Notes: a model not told the origin generated them from the sequence alone. DNA of 64,000 nt from Mesorhizobium shangrilense (GCF_028826155.1 NZ_JAQGPN010000001.1:1679501-1743500), one strand, 5' to 3'; positions 1 through 9,367 are shown, counted from the stretch's first letter. Made by a program: numbers and translations.

Positions 1-147
1 TTCCTTGGTCGAGCCGAGGACAAAGCCGACACCGCCCTCGGCAACGCAGTCAAGCCAGCCGACTTCGACGCCGCTCGCAGCGTTTCCGACCAGGGGAACC
101 GTTGAAAAAGCCATTGCGGCCGCCAGTGTGGCAATCAATGTTCTCAT
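1..147 (-). CDS. DUF992 family secreted protein (5' part only)
   Basis: The first 49 codons of a gene that runs off the left edge of the window. It starts with MRTLIATLAAAMAF, a signal peptide, followed by SGVEVGWLDC and GGVGFVLGS, which match the start of the DUF992 family of small alphaproteobacterial envelope proteins of unknown function. The ATG is preceded by AAAAGGAGTTTGTG, a strong ribosome binding site that fixes the start. It is likely monocistronic here: 160 bases without a gene separate it from the MFS gene, whose stop lies to its right. No biochemical role is known for the family. Confidence 0.75.
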   Translation of the reverse strand, partial: MRTLIATLAAAMAFSTVPLVGNAASGVEVGWLDCVAEGGVGFVLGSTKE

Positions 148-307
148 CACAAACTCCTTTTCGGCCTCCCTCGCGTCCCCGATTGGGGGAGAAAAGCTTG
201 CAGGCGAGGGATGGTTCCATCACCGGGAGTGTCGGTTCGTTACAAAGACGCCCAGGATCGAGCGGGTGCGACTGTCGGGAAAGGCCTGCGACCCTGCCGG
301 GGAACTC

Positions 308-1750
308 TCAGCCGGGCAGGGCTCTATTCACACGCATGCCGGCGGCGATGCGCACGGCCGCCACGCAGCCAACGAGCGCCAGCGGCACGAAGGCCAGGAA
401 GACCCAGGTGGCGACGGGAGCGGCCGTTTCCCGGCTCAATCCACTGCCGAAGCCCATGACATTCGCGATGATGCCGGTGACGGCGGCCCCGATCGCATAG
501 CCGATGCGCTGCATCGTAGGCACCGCGGAGGAGGCGATGGTGCGTTCTTCCTCCTTCGCAGCGGCGACGATGAGGCGGGTGACGAAGGGCCAGGCTATGC
601 CGAAACCGCCGCCCTGAAGCACGGCGCAGGCCAGCACCAGCCAGGTCGCGCCGGCGGGGACCGAATAGGCGAAGCCGGCGACGCCTCCGGCGATCATCAG
701 CGCCCCGGTGACGATGATGGCGCGTTCGCGATGCGGAGGCGCATTGGCGACGATGATCGACATGATCGACCAGGAGATGGATTCCGCCGCGATGATGTAG
801 CCGGTGGTGAGGATGGGCACGTCGTGCAGCGTCGTGAGAAGAAGCGGCCCGTACACCGTGAATGAGCAGGTGGCGACCGAAAGCGCCGCGACCATGGTCA
901 TGCCTGCGCCAAGCGGCGTGCGCCAGTCGAAGAGGCGCGACGGAAACAGCCGCGACCCCGGGTTGCGTGCGTCTATAGCGAAGAAAGCCGCCAGCCCCAG
1001 AAGGCCCGCGGCGACCAGCAGCGACGAGCGCACCGGCTGGATGTCCACGCCCGCCACGGCGATCAGCACGATGCTGCACGCCAGCACTGCCAGGACGGCA
1101 TATGGGAAGGGCGGCAGCGATGCCGCTTCGCTCCTGCGGGTGGTCGCGGCAGGCGCATTCAGTACGATGTAGCTAGCCAAAGCCATCGCAGCGCCGCCTC
1201 CGGTGAAGATGCCGAAAGCCCAGCGCCAGGAAAGCGCCTCCGTCAGCACTGCCCCCAGCAACGGCCCGCTGAACGCCGCCACGCCCCAGACGGCCGACAT
1301 GATGCCGAAAAGCTGCGGCCAGATCCTTGGCGGAAACAGCCTCTCGACGGAGACGAAGGCTAGAGACACCAGCGCTCCGCCGCCCAATCCCTCGACCAGG
1401 CGACCGGCGAGGAATACCGGCATCGACGGCGCTGTTGCGCAGATCAGTGCGCCCAGTGCGTAGATGACGGCCGCGAAGGCCATGTTGGAGCGCAGCGGCA
1501 CATACGACACCAGGCGTCCAGCGGCTGCCCCGGCAACGATCGCGCCCAGTTCGTAGATCGCCAGTGACCATCCGACCAGTTCGACGCCGGAGATCTCGCC
1601 CACCATCGCGGGCATGACCGTGGCAACCATCGTCTCGTTGGTGGCGTGCAGCAGGATGCCGAGGCTGACGAAGCAGAAGCGCGCGAGGTCGCCCGTCTCC
1701 CACAGCGCGCGCCAATCCGTTCGTTCCGTAGTGGTATCCGACATCCCCAA
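308..1750 (-). CDS. MFS transporter, drug-exporter type
   Basis: A 480-residue hydrophobic protein of the major facilitator superfamily. It has many membrane segments, an early segment with the glycine-rich AGRLVEGLGGGALVSLAFV stretch typical of motif C-like antiporter helices, and a charged N terminus (MSDTTTERTDW). Length and the repeated small-residue helices fit the DHA2-like multidrug exporter group, acting in the inner membrane by proton antiport. The substrate cannot be read from sequence. The start may be the first ATG or the one two codons later (MSDTTT). It stands alone, with no regulator next to it. Confidence 0.85.
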   Translation of the reverse strand: MGMSDTTTERTDWRALWETGDLARFCFVSLGILLHATNETMVATVMPAMVGEISGVELVGWSLAIYELGAIVAGAAAGRLVSYVPLRSNMAFAAVIYALGALICATAPSMPVFLAGRLVEGLGGGALVSLAFVSVERLFPPRIWPQLFGIMSAVWGVAAFSGPLLGAVLTEALSWRWAFGIFTGGGAAMALASYIVLNAPAATTRRSEAASLPPFPYAVLAVLACSIVLIAVAGVDIQPVRSSLLVAAGLLGLAAFFAIDARNPGSRLFPSRLFDWRTPLGAGMTMVAALSVATCSFTVYGPLLLTTLHDVPILTTGYIIAAESISWSIMSIIVANAPPHRERAIIVTGALMIAGGVAGFAYSVPAGATWLVLACAVLQGGGFGIAWPFVTRLIVAAAKEEERTIASSAVPTMQRIGYAIGAAVTGIIANVMGFGSGLSRETAAPVATWVFLAFVPLALVGCVAAVRIAAGMRVNRALPG

Positions 1751-1883
1751 TCCCCTGCTCGAGGCAGACCGAACGAAAATCTGGCTTCAGCCCGCGAGTA
1801 CGGGCAGGACTTGTAGAACCTCAAGCGGGGTTGAGTTCAAGGTGGAAGCGATGGAAACCTGCCTGGATGGGGTGCCGGCGCAA

Positions 1884-2297
1884 TCACTTGCCGCGGAAGC
1901 CGGCCTCGATGTTGTTCCCGTCGGGATCGAGGACGAAGGCGGCGTAGTAGTTCATCTCGGCCGGACCGCGCGGGCCGGGCGCGCCATTGTCTTTGCCGCC
2001 ATTGGCAAGCGCTGCCTTGTAGAAGGCGTCGACGGTCGCCTTGTCGGGTGCGGAGAAGGCCACATGGATCGGGCTCGCAGACGTCCGGTGACCGGTGCTC
2101 CAGAAGCGCGGCCGATCTGTCCCGATCCAGAGGAAGGGGATGGGCTCGTCGGCGCTGCGGACGACCAGGAAGGATGCCTCGCTGTTGTCGATGACGGCAA
2201 GGCCGATCGCGTTCATCGCCGCGTCGTAGAAGCGTCGCGCGGCCGCCAGATCAGCTACGCAAAAGCCGAAATGATCGAGCATCGTCCGATCTCCCAC
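1884..2297 (-). CDS. VOC (glyoxalase/bleomycin-resistance) family protein
   Basis: A 137-residue cytosolic protein beginning MGDRTMLDHFGFCVADLAAA. The pattern DHFGFCV...RRFYDAAMNAIGL at the N terminus and DPDGNNIEAGFR at the C terminus are the two edges of a vicinal-oxygen-chelate module. The first His and the final Glu are the usual metal ligands. Members include lyases, dioxygenases and antibiotic-binding proteins, so the reaction is unknown. The start could also be MLDHFGF five codons later. It is transcribed in the same direction as the MFS gene 133 bases downstream, but no shared function is evident. Confidence 0.85.
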   Translation of the reverse strand: MGDRTMLDHFGFCVADLAAARRFYDAAMNAIGLAVIDNSEASFLVVRSADEPIPFLWIGTDRPRFWSTGHRTSASPIHVAFSAPDKATVDAFYKAALANGGKDNGAPGPRGPAEMNYYAAFVLDPDGNNIEAGFRGK

Positions 2298-2376
2298 GCC
2301 TTCGGATGGAACAGGTTCCCCCGCGGGATGAGCGCGGAGAACACGATCGAGCAGGCCGTAGGCTCTTGCGAAGAGC

Positions 2377-3222
2377 CTATGCGCCGCGTGTGCGTGCCAA
2401 GCCGTCGGTCGCCGGCCGATAATTCGGGTCGAGCTGCACGGCCCGCGCGAAGGACTTGGCGGCCCGCGCCTTGTCGCCGCGACGTTCGTAGACCAGCGCC
2501 TGGTTTGCCCAGCTCTCGGCCAGGCGGTCGTTCAGCTTGACCGCCATGTTGAAGTCGTCAAAAGCGTTGTCTTCCTGGTTCAGCGCCAGGTAAGAGACGC
2601 CGCGGCCGTTGTAAGGCTCGGGCGATTCAGGGGACAGGGAGATGGCCGTCGAGAAATCCTCGATCGCGAACTTGTGCTGCCCCTGGCTCTGGTAGATCAG
2701 GCCGCGGCGGTGATAGGCGCGACCGTCGGTCGTATCGAGCTGGATGGCCTTCTGGAAGTCGTTGAAGGCCTGCTGGGTCTGGCCGGCATGGCGGTAGAGG
2801 TCGCCGCGACCGATATAGGCCGTATCATAATTCGGATTGATCTGCAGCGCCCGGCCGTAGTCGCTCAGCGCACTTTTCTGGTCGCCGAGATAGCGATGAA
2901 TGAGCGCGCGGTTGGCGTAGGCCTGATAGAAGTTGGGATTGAGCTCGATCGCCTTGTCGAAATCCTTGAGCGCTTCGCGGTACTTGCCGCCGCGCCCGTA
3001 GGCGGAGCCGCGTACGTTGTAGGCCTCCGGGTCGCGAGGATTGCGGCTGACAACCCCAGACAAGGACGAGATGTTCTGCTCGGAGGATTGAGCGATGTCG
3101 ACGGTCGCCAGGTCGCTGACCGGACTCGCCTGGCAGGCCGCCAGCATCGTCGCCGCGGCGAGCATGACGCCAAGGCTTGCGTGTCTCGCCGTCATTTTCG
3201 ACTGGGCTGCGGTTGCTCTCAT
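2377..3222 (-). CDS. TPR repeat lipoprotein
   Basis: About 281 residues. The open frame extends 35 codons further upstream, but the ATG at 3222 has GGGAGAAGTGCAGG in front of it and begins just before a signal sequence ending in the lipobox LAAC (Cys near residue 30). The rest is at least five or six tetratricopeptide repeats of the form AYxxRGxxYxxxGxxxxAxxDFxxAIxL. It is predicted to be anchored in the envelope and to act as a protein-protein scaffold. Similar TPR lipoproteins are common in Hyphomicrobiales. It lies downstream of rpsU, but a terminator between them suggests separate transcription. Confidence 0.85.
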   Translation of the reverse strand: MRATAAQSKMTARHASLGVMLAAATMLAACQASPVSDLATVDIAQSSEQNISSLSGVVSRNPRDPEAYNVRGSAYGRGGKYREALKDFDKAIELNPNFYQAYANRALIHRYLGDQKSALSDYGRALQINPNYDTAYIGRGDLYRHAGQTQQAFNDFQKAIQLDTTDGRAYHRRGLIYQSQGQHKFAIEDFSTAISLSPESPEPYNGRGVSYLALNQEDNAFDDFNMAVKLNDRLAESWANQALVYERRGDKARAAKSFARAVQLDPNYRPATDGLARTRGA

Positions 3223-3290
3223 GTCCTGCACTTCTCCCAACGCGACACGAATCCTCGTCGTCGGCCAATTTGCGGCCGATTTAGCCAAAA

Positions 3291-3328
3291 AGCAAAAAAG
3301 GTGGCGGCGATTTCGCAATCGCCCCACC
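3291..3328 (-). terminator. Rho-independent terminator of rpsU
   Basis: On the minus strand, a GC-rich hairpin with arms GGTGGGGCGATT and AATCGCCGCCACC around the loop GCGA (forward positions 3300-3328) is followed directly by a T-rich run (3291-3299). One arm carries a small mismatch. It lies just past the rpsU stop, so it should end rpsU transcription before the TPR gene. Confidence 0.8.
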
Positions 3329-3365
3329 TCTGTCGCTATATCCCGAAAAGGACGAAAACTTGGCG

Positions 3366-3620
3366 CTATGCGCGCGGTGCCCGAGCAGGCTGAGCGGCCG
3401 CGGGACGGGCGCCTGGCAGGAGGCCTTCACGCTGGGCGCGCTTGCGGGCAAGCTTGCGCGCACGGCGCACGGCTTCCGCCTTCTCGCGGGCGCGCTTCTC
3501 GGAAGGCTTCTCGTAATGTCCGCGCATCTTCATTTCGCGGAAAATGCCTTCGCGCTGCATCTTCTTCTTGAGCGCGCGAAGCGCTTGGTCGACGTTGTTG
3601 TCGCGGACGAGTACCTGCAC
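3366..3620 (-). CDS. rpsU: 30S ribosomal protein S21
   Basis: An 84-residue basic protein that binds near the 3' end of 16S rRNA in the small subunit. The sequence [20 protein letters not shown] followed by [20 protein letters not shown] is unmistakable S21. The start is a GTG, not the more distant ATG that would add 30 unrelated residues: AACAGGAGCATAC sits immediately upstream of GTG CAG GTA, and known S21 proteins begin M(x)VQVLV. The C terminus has an Ala/Pro/Arg-rich tail ([16 protein letters not shown]), as in other rhizobia. It ends in a strong terminator. Confidence 0.97.
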   Translation of the reverse strand: MQVLVRDNNVDQALRALKKKMQREGIFREMKMRGHYEKPSEKRAREKAEAVRRARKLARKRAQREGLLPGARPAAAQPARAPRA

Positions 3621-3821
3621 GTATGCTCCTGTTATCCAGAATTCCGGGGCGACTGGGCCAATTTCACAAGCAGGCAGTGGCGAAACACCCAGCTGCCTCC
3701 GCGACGGCAACCATCGCGAATGGAGGCGGCTGATATCAGAATCAGGGCTGCTTGTCCATATCCGATCGCGGTGGAAAGTCGAGTGGCGACGCGGCCGCGT
3801 GGACGTGTTGCCAGGGACGCC

Positions 3822-5507
3822 TCAAAACACGTTGAGCAGACCGGAATCCGCACGTTTGCGCAGGTGCCGGTCGACTGCGTCACGGTCCGCACAATCGTGG
3901 AACCGTCCTTGGCAATACTCGCCGAGTTCGATCAGATCCCTGTACATGGGCGAGGTAGGCAAGCGCGCCGCCTTGACCAGGACCGCGCCGAGATATCCGA
4001 TGTCGAGTTCGTCCTTGGGGAACGTGTCCATGTCGAGCGCGTAACCGAACGAATGGACCGTGTAGTAGGTCCGGTAGGCTGCCGAACGAAGGTCCTGGAG
4101 CGCATTGCCGCCATAAGCCTCGTCGACCAGGCTCTTGGTAACGTAGGACTGGTGATCCCCGTATTCGAGCACGATGGAGCCACGCTCCGTGGTGAGCGAT
4201 CTGATGACGTCCAGATAGTCCCGGAAATCCTGCTGCGTGGCCAGCATCCGGTTGACGTACTCGTCGGTCGGGGCGTCGCCCCCGAAGCTTATCGGCGACA
4301 GCGTGTTCTTGGCCAGCAGCGAGTCGACATAGGGGGAGTGCGTGAACATCGTCTTCAGGGTGAACAACAGCGGACCGCCGCCCTTGCGCCTGTGATCGCG
4401 GATGAACGCTTCAGCGGCCTTGAAGTAGAAGTCGTCGCGATGCGCGTACTCGCTGGCCCCGATGTCGTCATAGTCGAGGATGGTCTGGAAGCCGATGGAC
4501 TCCATGAACGCAGCCTCGTTCACGAAGCTGCGTTTCACCGGGGTGAGTGAGACGGTCCGGTAGCCGCATCTGGCAAGAACCTCGGGCAGCGCCCCGCGAA
4601 CCTTCCCCTCGAGCACCGTGGTGAGATAGGGCGCCTGGACGCCGAAATCGACGCTCGACAGGCCGGACATCACGGAGATCTGTGACACCCAGGTTCCACC
4701 CCCGAACGTTTCCACCTGGAGCGGATGCAGCAAGCCGTCGTCCGACAGGAAGCTGTCGTCGAACCTGCCGTCGGTGTGCAATTGGGGAAAGTTCCTGGGA
4801 TCGGTGTTGCTCTCGCTGAGCACCATGAAGATGTCGGGCCGGTTTCCGGGATCTCCGCATTCGACGGAGTCTTCATAGGGAGGCTGCTGCGGCACGTTGT
4901 TCAGCCGGTCGGCGAATTCGCTGCGGCGGAACTGGTACTGCAGGTCGAGCGTCGAGACAAAGAACGAGGTTGCGTTGAAGCCGCCGAGATAGTGGAAATA
5001 GCGCGGCTCCATCGGGTCGAGCGGATAGGCAAGGTAGATGCCGAGGGAGGATGCGAGGAGCATCGACGCCCGCTTTCGCCAGCCAGTCGCGCTGCGCGGC
5101 TCGAAGACGCCGATCATGGTCACGAACGCCACCGAGAGCAACGCCAGCACGATTACCGGCACGATCAGATAGGCGTAACCCTCCAGAAGGAATCTCATGG
5201 CTGCCGGATCTTCGCCGGTGAAGCCGAAATCGAAGACGTGCAGATCGAACCCCTTCATCCGATACTTCACCGTGGAGGCGATGGTGATGATCGACACGGT
5301 CGCCATGCCGAAATAGGCGGAAAAGAAGAACTTCCTAGTGATGATGAAGAGAGCGGCGGAGATCGCCGTGATGACCATCGCCACAAAGGGCATGTGGGCG
5401 GCCATCTTCTCGAAAGCGTATAGCCCCGCCATCACGATGGCGAAGGCGCCGGCAAGCACGACGGGCCGGCAGAAAAAAGTCACAAGTGATTGAATGATCT
5501 TACGCAT
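3822..5507 (-). CDS. LTA synthase/phosphoglycerol transferase-like membrane protein
   Basis: A 561-residue protein with about five membrane helices in the first 180 residues and an extracytoplasmic alkaline-phosphatase-superfamily domain. The domain shows DIFMVLSESNTDP, then ETFGGGTWVSQ (Thr near 271, in the position of the LtaS nucleophile), and EYGDHQS (near 449), which supplies metal ligands. In gram-negatives such enzymes usually move phosphoglycerol or related groups onto periplasmic glycans (OpgB-like) or act on phospholipid headgroups. The exact acceptor is not visible. The gene is alone and divergent from the Hsp70 gene. Confidence 0.8.
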   Translation of the reverse strand: MRKIIQSLVTFFCRPVVLAGAFAIVMAGLYAFEKMAAHMPFVAMVITAISAALFIITRKFFFSAYFGMATVSIITIASTVKYRMKGFDLHVFDFGFTGEDPAAMRFLLEGYAYLIVPVIVLALLSVAFVTMIGVFEPRSATGWRKRASMLLASSLGIYLAYPLDPMEPRYFHYLGGFNATSFFVSTLDLQYQFRRSEFADRLNNVPQQPPYEDSVECGDPGNRPDIFMVLSESNTDPRNFPQLHTDGRFDDSFLSDDGLLHPLQVETFGGGTWVSQISVMSGLSSVDFGVQAPYLTTVLEGKVRGALPEVLARCGYRTVSLTPVKRSFVNEAAFMESIGFQTILDYDDIGASEYAHRDDFYFKAAEAFIRDHRRKGGGPLLFTLKTMFTHSPYVDSLLAKNTLSPISFGGDAPTDEYVNRMLATQQDFRDYLDVIRSLTTERGSIVLEYGDHQSYVTKSLVDEAYGGNALQDLRSAAYRTYYTVHSFGYALDMDTFPKDELDIGYLGAVLVKAARLPTSPMYRDLIELGEYCQGRFHDCADRDAVDRHLRKRADSGLLNVF

Positions 5508-5703
5508 GGGGATCTAGGGAAAATCGAAATGCGAAAGCGAACAGGTAGCGCCGATTTCCCTTGCCGACGAACGAAACTCATTCTTAACCTTAACGAGCGC
5601 GCCTCGAACGGCCGCTCAGCAAGAGATTTCCGGGTCGACAGGCGCGATGCTTTCGCCTAAACGCGCCGCTCCCCGAGACTTTCCCCAATCACTGGACGCG
5701 ACC

Positions 5704-6960
5704 ATGAAACCGGCTTTTGGCGGCATCGACTTCGGCACGTCGAACTCGACCGTCGGCGTGATCGACAACGGCGCAGTGCGGCTTGCGCCCGTCGAAGGCG
5801 CGCATCTGACCATTCCCAGCGCCATCTTCTTCAACTTCGAGGACGGTCATACTTATTTCGGCCGACGCGCCATCGAGGATTACACCCTGAACTCGGAAGG
5901 GCGGCTGATGCGATCGCTCAAGAGCGTGCTCGGAACGTCGCTCATCAACGAGAAGACGCGCGTCAAGGCGCGATCTATCCCGTTCAGCGACATCATCGGC
6001 ATGGTGCTTGGGCATCTCAAGGCATGCCTCGATGAGGCCGTGCAAGCAGATGTCGAGAAGGTCGTGCTGGGGCGGCCAGTGCATTTCGTAGACGAGGATG
6101 AGGCCGCGGACAGGCAGGCCCAGGGCGAACTGGAAAAGGCTGCGCGGGAGCAGGGCTTTAAGCACATCGAGTTCCAGTTCGAGCCGATCGCGGCGGCGCT
6201 CGACTACGAGCACGGCGTGGAGCGTGAGGAACTCGCCCTGATCGCGGATATTGGCGGCGGCACGTCGGATTTCTCCATCGTGCGCGTTTCACCCGAAGCG
6301 CGCCGGCGCGCCGACCGCCGATCGGATGTGCTCGCCAATACGGGCGTGCACCTGGGCGGCACGGATTTCGACCGGCTGCTCAGCATGGCGCGCGTCATGC
6401 CCGAACTCGGCTACATGACGCCGACCAAGGACGGAAAGCGCAACCTGCCGGTGTCCTACTTCTTCGATCTGGCGACATGGCAGCGCATCAACTCGCTCTA
6501 TTCCAACAAGTCGATGACCGACCTCAGGCAGATCCGCTACGACGCGGCGCGACCGGAACTGATCGACCGCATGATCGACATCGTCCAGCACCGGCAGGGC
6601 CACGCGCTTGCGGGCCGCGTCGAGCGCGCCAAGATCGACCTTGCCGCAGGCGGAAGTTCGCTACTCGACCTCGATCTGACCGGCGAACGCGTCGACCTGC
6701 CGCTCACCGCCGAGATGCTCGACGACGCGATCGGCTCGGCGGTGGAGCGGATCGACGCGACCGTCACGCGCACGCTGGCTGATGCCGGACTGAAGGAAAC
6801 TGACATAGACACCCTGTTCATGACCGGGGGTTCGACCGGAATCCCCGCCGTGCGGGAGGGCATCGTCAGGCGCCTTCCGCGGGCGCGGCTGGTCAAGGGT
6901 GACGTGTTCGGCAGCGTCGGGCTCGGGCTCGCGCTCGATGCGCAGCGCAAGTTTGCATAG
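5704..6960 (+). CDS. Hsp70-family protein, YegD type
   Basis: About 418 residues starting MKPAFGGIDFGTSNSTVG. The frame is open 19 codons earlier, but the ATPase phosphate-1 motif should lie at the very N terminus, so this ATG is preferred. It has DFGTSNS (residues 9-15), IADIGGGTSDFSI (near 180) and FMTGGSTGIPAVRE near the end, which together define the actin/Hsp70 nucleotide-binding fold. The substrate-binding domain of true DnaK is absent, as in YegD. It is presumed to be a cytosolic chaperone-like ATPase with an unknown client. It converges on the HerA-like gene. Confidence 0.9.
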   Translation: MKPAFGGIDFGTSNSTVGVIDNGAVRLAPVEGAHLTIPSAIFFNFEDGHTYFGRRAIEDYTLNSEGRLMRSLKSVLGTSLINEKTRVKARSIPFSDIIGMVLGHLKACLDEAVQADVEKVVLGRPVHFVDEDEAADRQAQGELEKAAREQGFKHIEFQFEPIAAALDYEHGVEREELALIADIGGGTSDFSIVRVSPEARRRADRRSDVLANTGVHLGGTDFDRLLSMARVMPELGYMTPTKDGKRNLPVSYFFDLATWQRINSLYSNKSMTDLRQIRYDAARPELIDRMIDIVQHRQGHALAGRVERAKIDLAAGGSSLLDLDLTGERVDLPLTAEMLDDAIGSAVERIDATVTRTLADAGLKETDIDTLFMTGGSTGIPAVREGIVRRLPRARLVKGDVFGSVGLGLALDAQRKFA

Positions 6961-6964
6961 CAGC

Positions 6965-6984
6965 GCGGCCGACTACTCGGCCGC
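6965..6984. terminator. Possible bidirectional hairpin between convergent genes
   Basis: A perfect 8-bp stem GCGGCCGA / TCGGCCGC with loop CTAC lies at the junction of two convergent genes and overlaps the last codons of the HerA-like gene. There is no T-run, so termination activity is uncertain. Confidence 0.35.
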
Positions 6985-8481
6985 GGCGCGCTCAGCCTCG
7001 ACGTCGTCGGGAGCGTCAGGATCGCCCGGCGCCGTCTCGCAGCCGAGATCGGGGAAGGCGAGAACCCGCTTGCCGTGGAAGTCGGTGCGCAGCACGAGAA
7101 GGCCACGCTCCTCATAATATGCGATGAGTCGGCGCGCACGGCGCGGCGAATGGCTGCCGTAGGTGCGCGCCAGCGTGGCGTCCGACGGGCACGCCTCGCG
7201 GTTCATGGCGGCGCGCGCAAGCAGCAGGAAGACGCCCTGTACGTCGTCCGGCAGGGTTTCCGACAGGGTCAGCGCGGTGGCCCACGTCTCGTTGCCGTCA
7301 TCGCCCCGCTCGACGCCGGCGCGGGCGACAGCCATGCGACGGCGAAACGCCGAGAGGTTCAGGGGTTCGCCCGGCACCCGCCGGATGCGGCAACGGACCA
7401 GAAAATCCTGATAGAGAACCGCGTCGGTGCGGAAGGCCGCATCGGCGTCGTCGAGGATTTCGCGCAGCACGGTCTCGATGCCCGCTTCGCGCTCGGCCTC
7501 GTCGATGACGGCGAACATCGGCTGCGCGGGCGGCTCCGGCGCGGGCATCGGCCGCGCGAGCTGCGCAAGGATGTCGGCGGTCGGCGTCGGCGGAGGCGGA
7601 GGCCGGCGCACGATTGGTCGTGTCGGCTCCTCCGGGCCGGGCGTGAAGATCAGATCGCGCGCGTCCTCGGGCGCCTCGGGCAGCGGCGTCAGCCTGGGGC
7701 TGGTCGAGCGCGCCGAGGTCTCGACCGTCCCGATGGTTATCGGCAGCGGACGGCGCGACAAGGCTGGCCCCAGGGCGACGAATTTGCCGCGCGCGAGATC
7801 GCGGAACTGTTCGGCCTGGCGCTTGTCCATTCCCAGCAGGTCGGCGGCGCGCGCCATGTCGATGTCGAGGAACGTGCGGCCCATCAGGAAGTTGGATGCT
7901 TCGGCCGCGACGTTCTTGGCGAGCTTGGCGAGCCGCTGGGTGGCGATGACGCCGGCCAACCCGCGCTTGCGGCCGCGGCACATCAGGTTGGTCATGGCGC
8001 CGAGCGAAACCTTCCTCGCCTCATCCGAGACCTCGCCCGCTGCCGCTGGCGCGAAGAGCTGCGCCTCGTCGACCACGACAAGCACCGGGTACCAATATTC
8101 ACGGTCGGCGTCGAACATGCCGCCGAGGAACGCGGCTGCCGCGCGCATCTGCTGCTCGGCGTCGAGGCCTTCGAGATTGAGGACGACGGAGACGCGGTGC
8201 TGGCGCACGCGACCGGCGATTCGCGTCAGCTCGGCCTCGGTGCGCTGCGCGTCGACCACCTGGTGGCCGAACTTGTCGGCCAGCGTGACGAAATCGCCTT
8301 CCGGATCGATGACGCACTGCTGCACCCACGGCGCGCTCTGTTCGAGCAGCCGCCGCAGCAAATGCGACTTTCCGGAGCCGGAATTGCCCTGCACCAACAG
8401 GCGGGTCGCCAGCAGTTCCTCGAGATCGAGCTTGGCTGCGGCCCCGCCGTTGGCCGCCCCCATGTCGATGCCAACTTTCAT
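6973..8481 (-). CDS. HerA-like ATP-binding protein (DUF87)
   Basis: A 502-residue cytosolic ATPase. Walker A is GNSGSGKSH (residues 32-40), Walker B is VLVVVDEAQLF (near 140), and GVIATQRLAKL supplies sensor-like residues. This matches the HerA/FtsK-type DUF87 motor domain. A proline-rich linker (RRPPPPPTPTADI) at about residue 290 is followed by a C-terminal region of unknown fold. Relatives pump or load DNA in repair or defence, but no nuclease partner (NurA, Sir2) is adjacent, so the role is open. Many alphaproteobacteria carry this stand-alone form. Confidence 0.85.
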   Translation of the reverse strand: MKVGIDMGAANGGAAAKLDLEELLATRLLVQGNSGSGKSHLLRRLLEQSAPWVQQCVIDPEGDFVTLADKFGHQVVDAQRTEAELTRIAGRVRQHRVSVVLNLEGLDAEQQMRAAAAFLGGMFDADREYWYPVLVVVDEAQLFAPAAAGEVSDEARKVSLGAMTNLMCRGRKRGLAGVIATQRLAKLAKNVAAEASNFLMGRTFLDIDMARAADLLGMDKRQAEQFRDLARGKFVALGPALSRRPLPITIGTVETSARSTSPRLTPLPEAPEDARDLIFTPGPEEPTRPIVRRPPPPPTPTADILAQLARPMPAPEPPAQPMFAVIDEAEREAGIETVLREILDDADAAFRTDAVLYQDFLVRCRIRRVPGEPLNLSAFRRRMAVARAGVERGDDGNETWATALTLSETLPDDVQGVFLLLARAAMNREACPSDATLARTYGSHSPRRARRLIAYYEERGLLVLRTDFHGKRVLAFPDLGCETAPGDPDAPDDVEAERAAAE

Positions 8482-8608
8482 TCAACGTCCTCTATGGAGC
8501 GGTCCTTAGCATCGGATCCGCGCGACGGCGAATCGCGGTCGGGGGATTCCCACAAGCGTGATGTCGCACGAAACGGCCGCCGTCGCAGCCACCCAGCCCG
8601 CTCCGGCG

Positions 8609-9367
8609 TCACGTGCGGTTGATCGAGACGCCCCCGTCGGCGAGCAGCGCAGTGCCCGTCGTGAAGCTCGACGCGTCGGACGCGAGATAGAGCGCCGAGG
8701 CGGCGATTTCCGCGGGCCTCGCAATCCGCTTCAGGGCATGCAGCCCCTCGACGAAGGCGCGTTCCTCGTCAGTCCGGAAGGTCGCGGCGGGCGTATCGGT
8801 GCCGCCGGGCAGCAGTGCATTGACGCGGATGCCATGCGGTCCATACTCTGCCGCCAGCACCTGCGTCAGCCCGATGAGCCCGGCTTTCGCAGCAGCATAG
8901 GCCGCCATGCCTGGCATGCCGACTGTATAGCCGACGAAGGTCGAGGTGAAGATCAGGGAGCCGCGGCCGCGCCGCTGCATCGCGGGGATCTGGTGTTTCG
9001 CGGCAAGGAAGCAGCTGGTCAGGTTGGTGTCGATCGTGTCGTTCCAGCCTTTCGGCGAAACGGCCGCCGTCTCGCCCATCTCGCCCGTCCAGCCTGCGTT
9101 GTTCAAGGCGATGTCGAGGCCGCCATGTTTCTTCTCGGCCAGATCCACCAGCGCCTTGGCGTAGGCCTCGTCTCTGACATCGCCGGCGAGTGCTGCCGCC
9201 GTCCCGCCATCGGCCTCGATCTCCGCGACGAGTCTGTCGAGTTCGTCGGCACGCCGGGCCGCGACCACGACAGCGGCGCCGCTGTGCGCGAAAAGTTTCG
9301 CCGCCGCCCGGCCGATGCCGGAGCTCGCGCCGGTGACGATCGCGGTCTTGTCGGTGAGATCGAACAT
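8609..9367 (-). CDS. SDR family oxidoreductase
   Basis: A 252-residue classical short-chain dehydrogenase. It has TGASSGIGRA for NAD(P) binding, NNAGW in the middle, the YAAAKAG active-site pair and LLPGGTDTPAA near the C terminus. The frame is open for 55 more codons upstream, but GGAGGAGCAAGAGA before ATG TTC GAT and the position of the Rossmann motif set the start. The substrate is unknown. It is divergent from soxB, with 238 bases between them that could hold both promoters. Confidence 0.88.
   Translation of the reverse strand: MFDLTDKTAIVTGASSGIGRAAAKLFAHSGAAVVVAARRADELDRLVAEIEADGGTAAALAGDVRDEAYAKALVDLAEKKHGGLDIALNNAGWTGEMGETAAVSPKGWNDTIDTNLTSCFLAAKHQIPAMQRRGRGSLIFTSTFVGYTVGMPGMAAYAAAKAGLIGLTQVLAAEYGPHGIRVNALLPGGTDTPAATFRTDEERAFVEGLHALKRIARPAEIAASALYLASDASSFTTGTALLADGGVSINRT

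Noticed and set aside
5..865. Plus-strand frame over the DUF992 fragment and the end of the MFS gene
   Set aside because: Antisense to two real genes, with low-complexity Asp/Gly/Arg composition.
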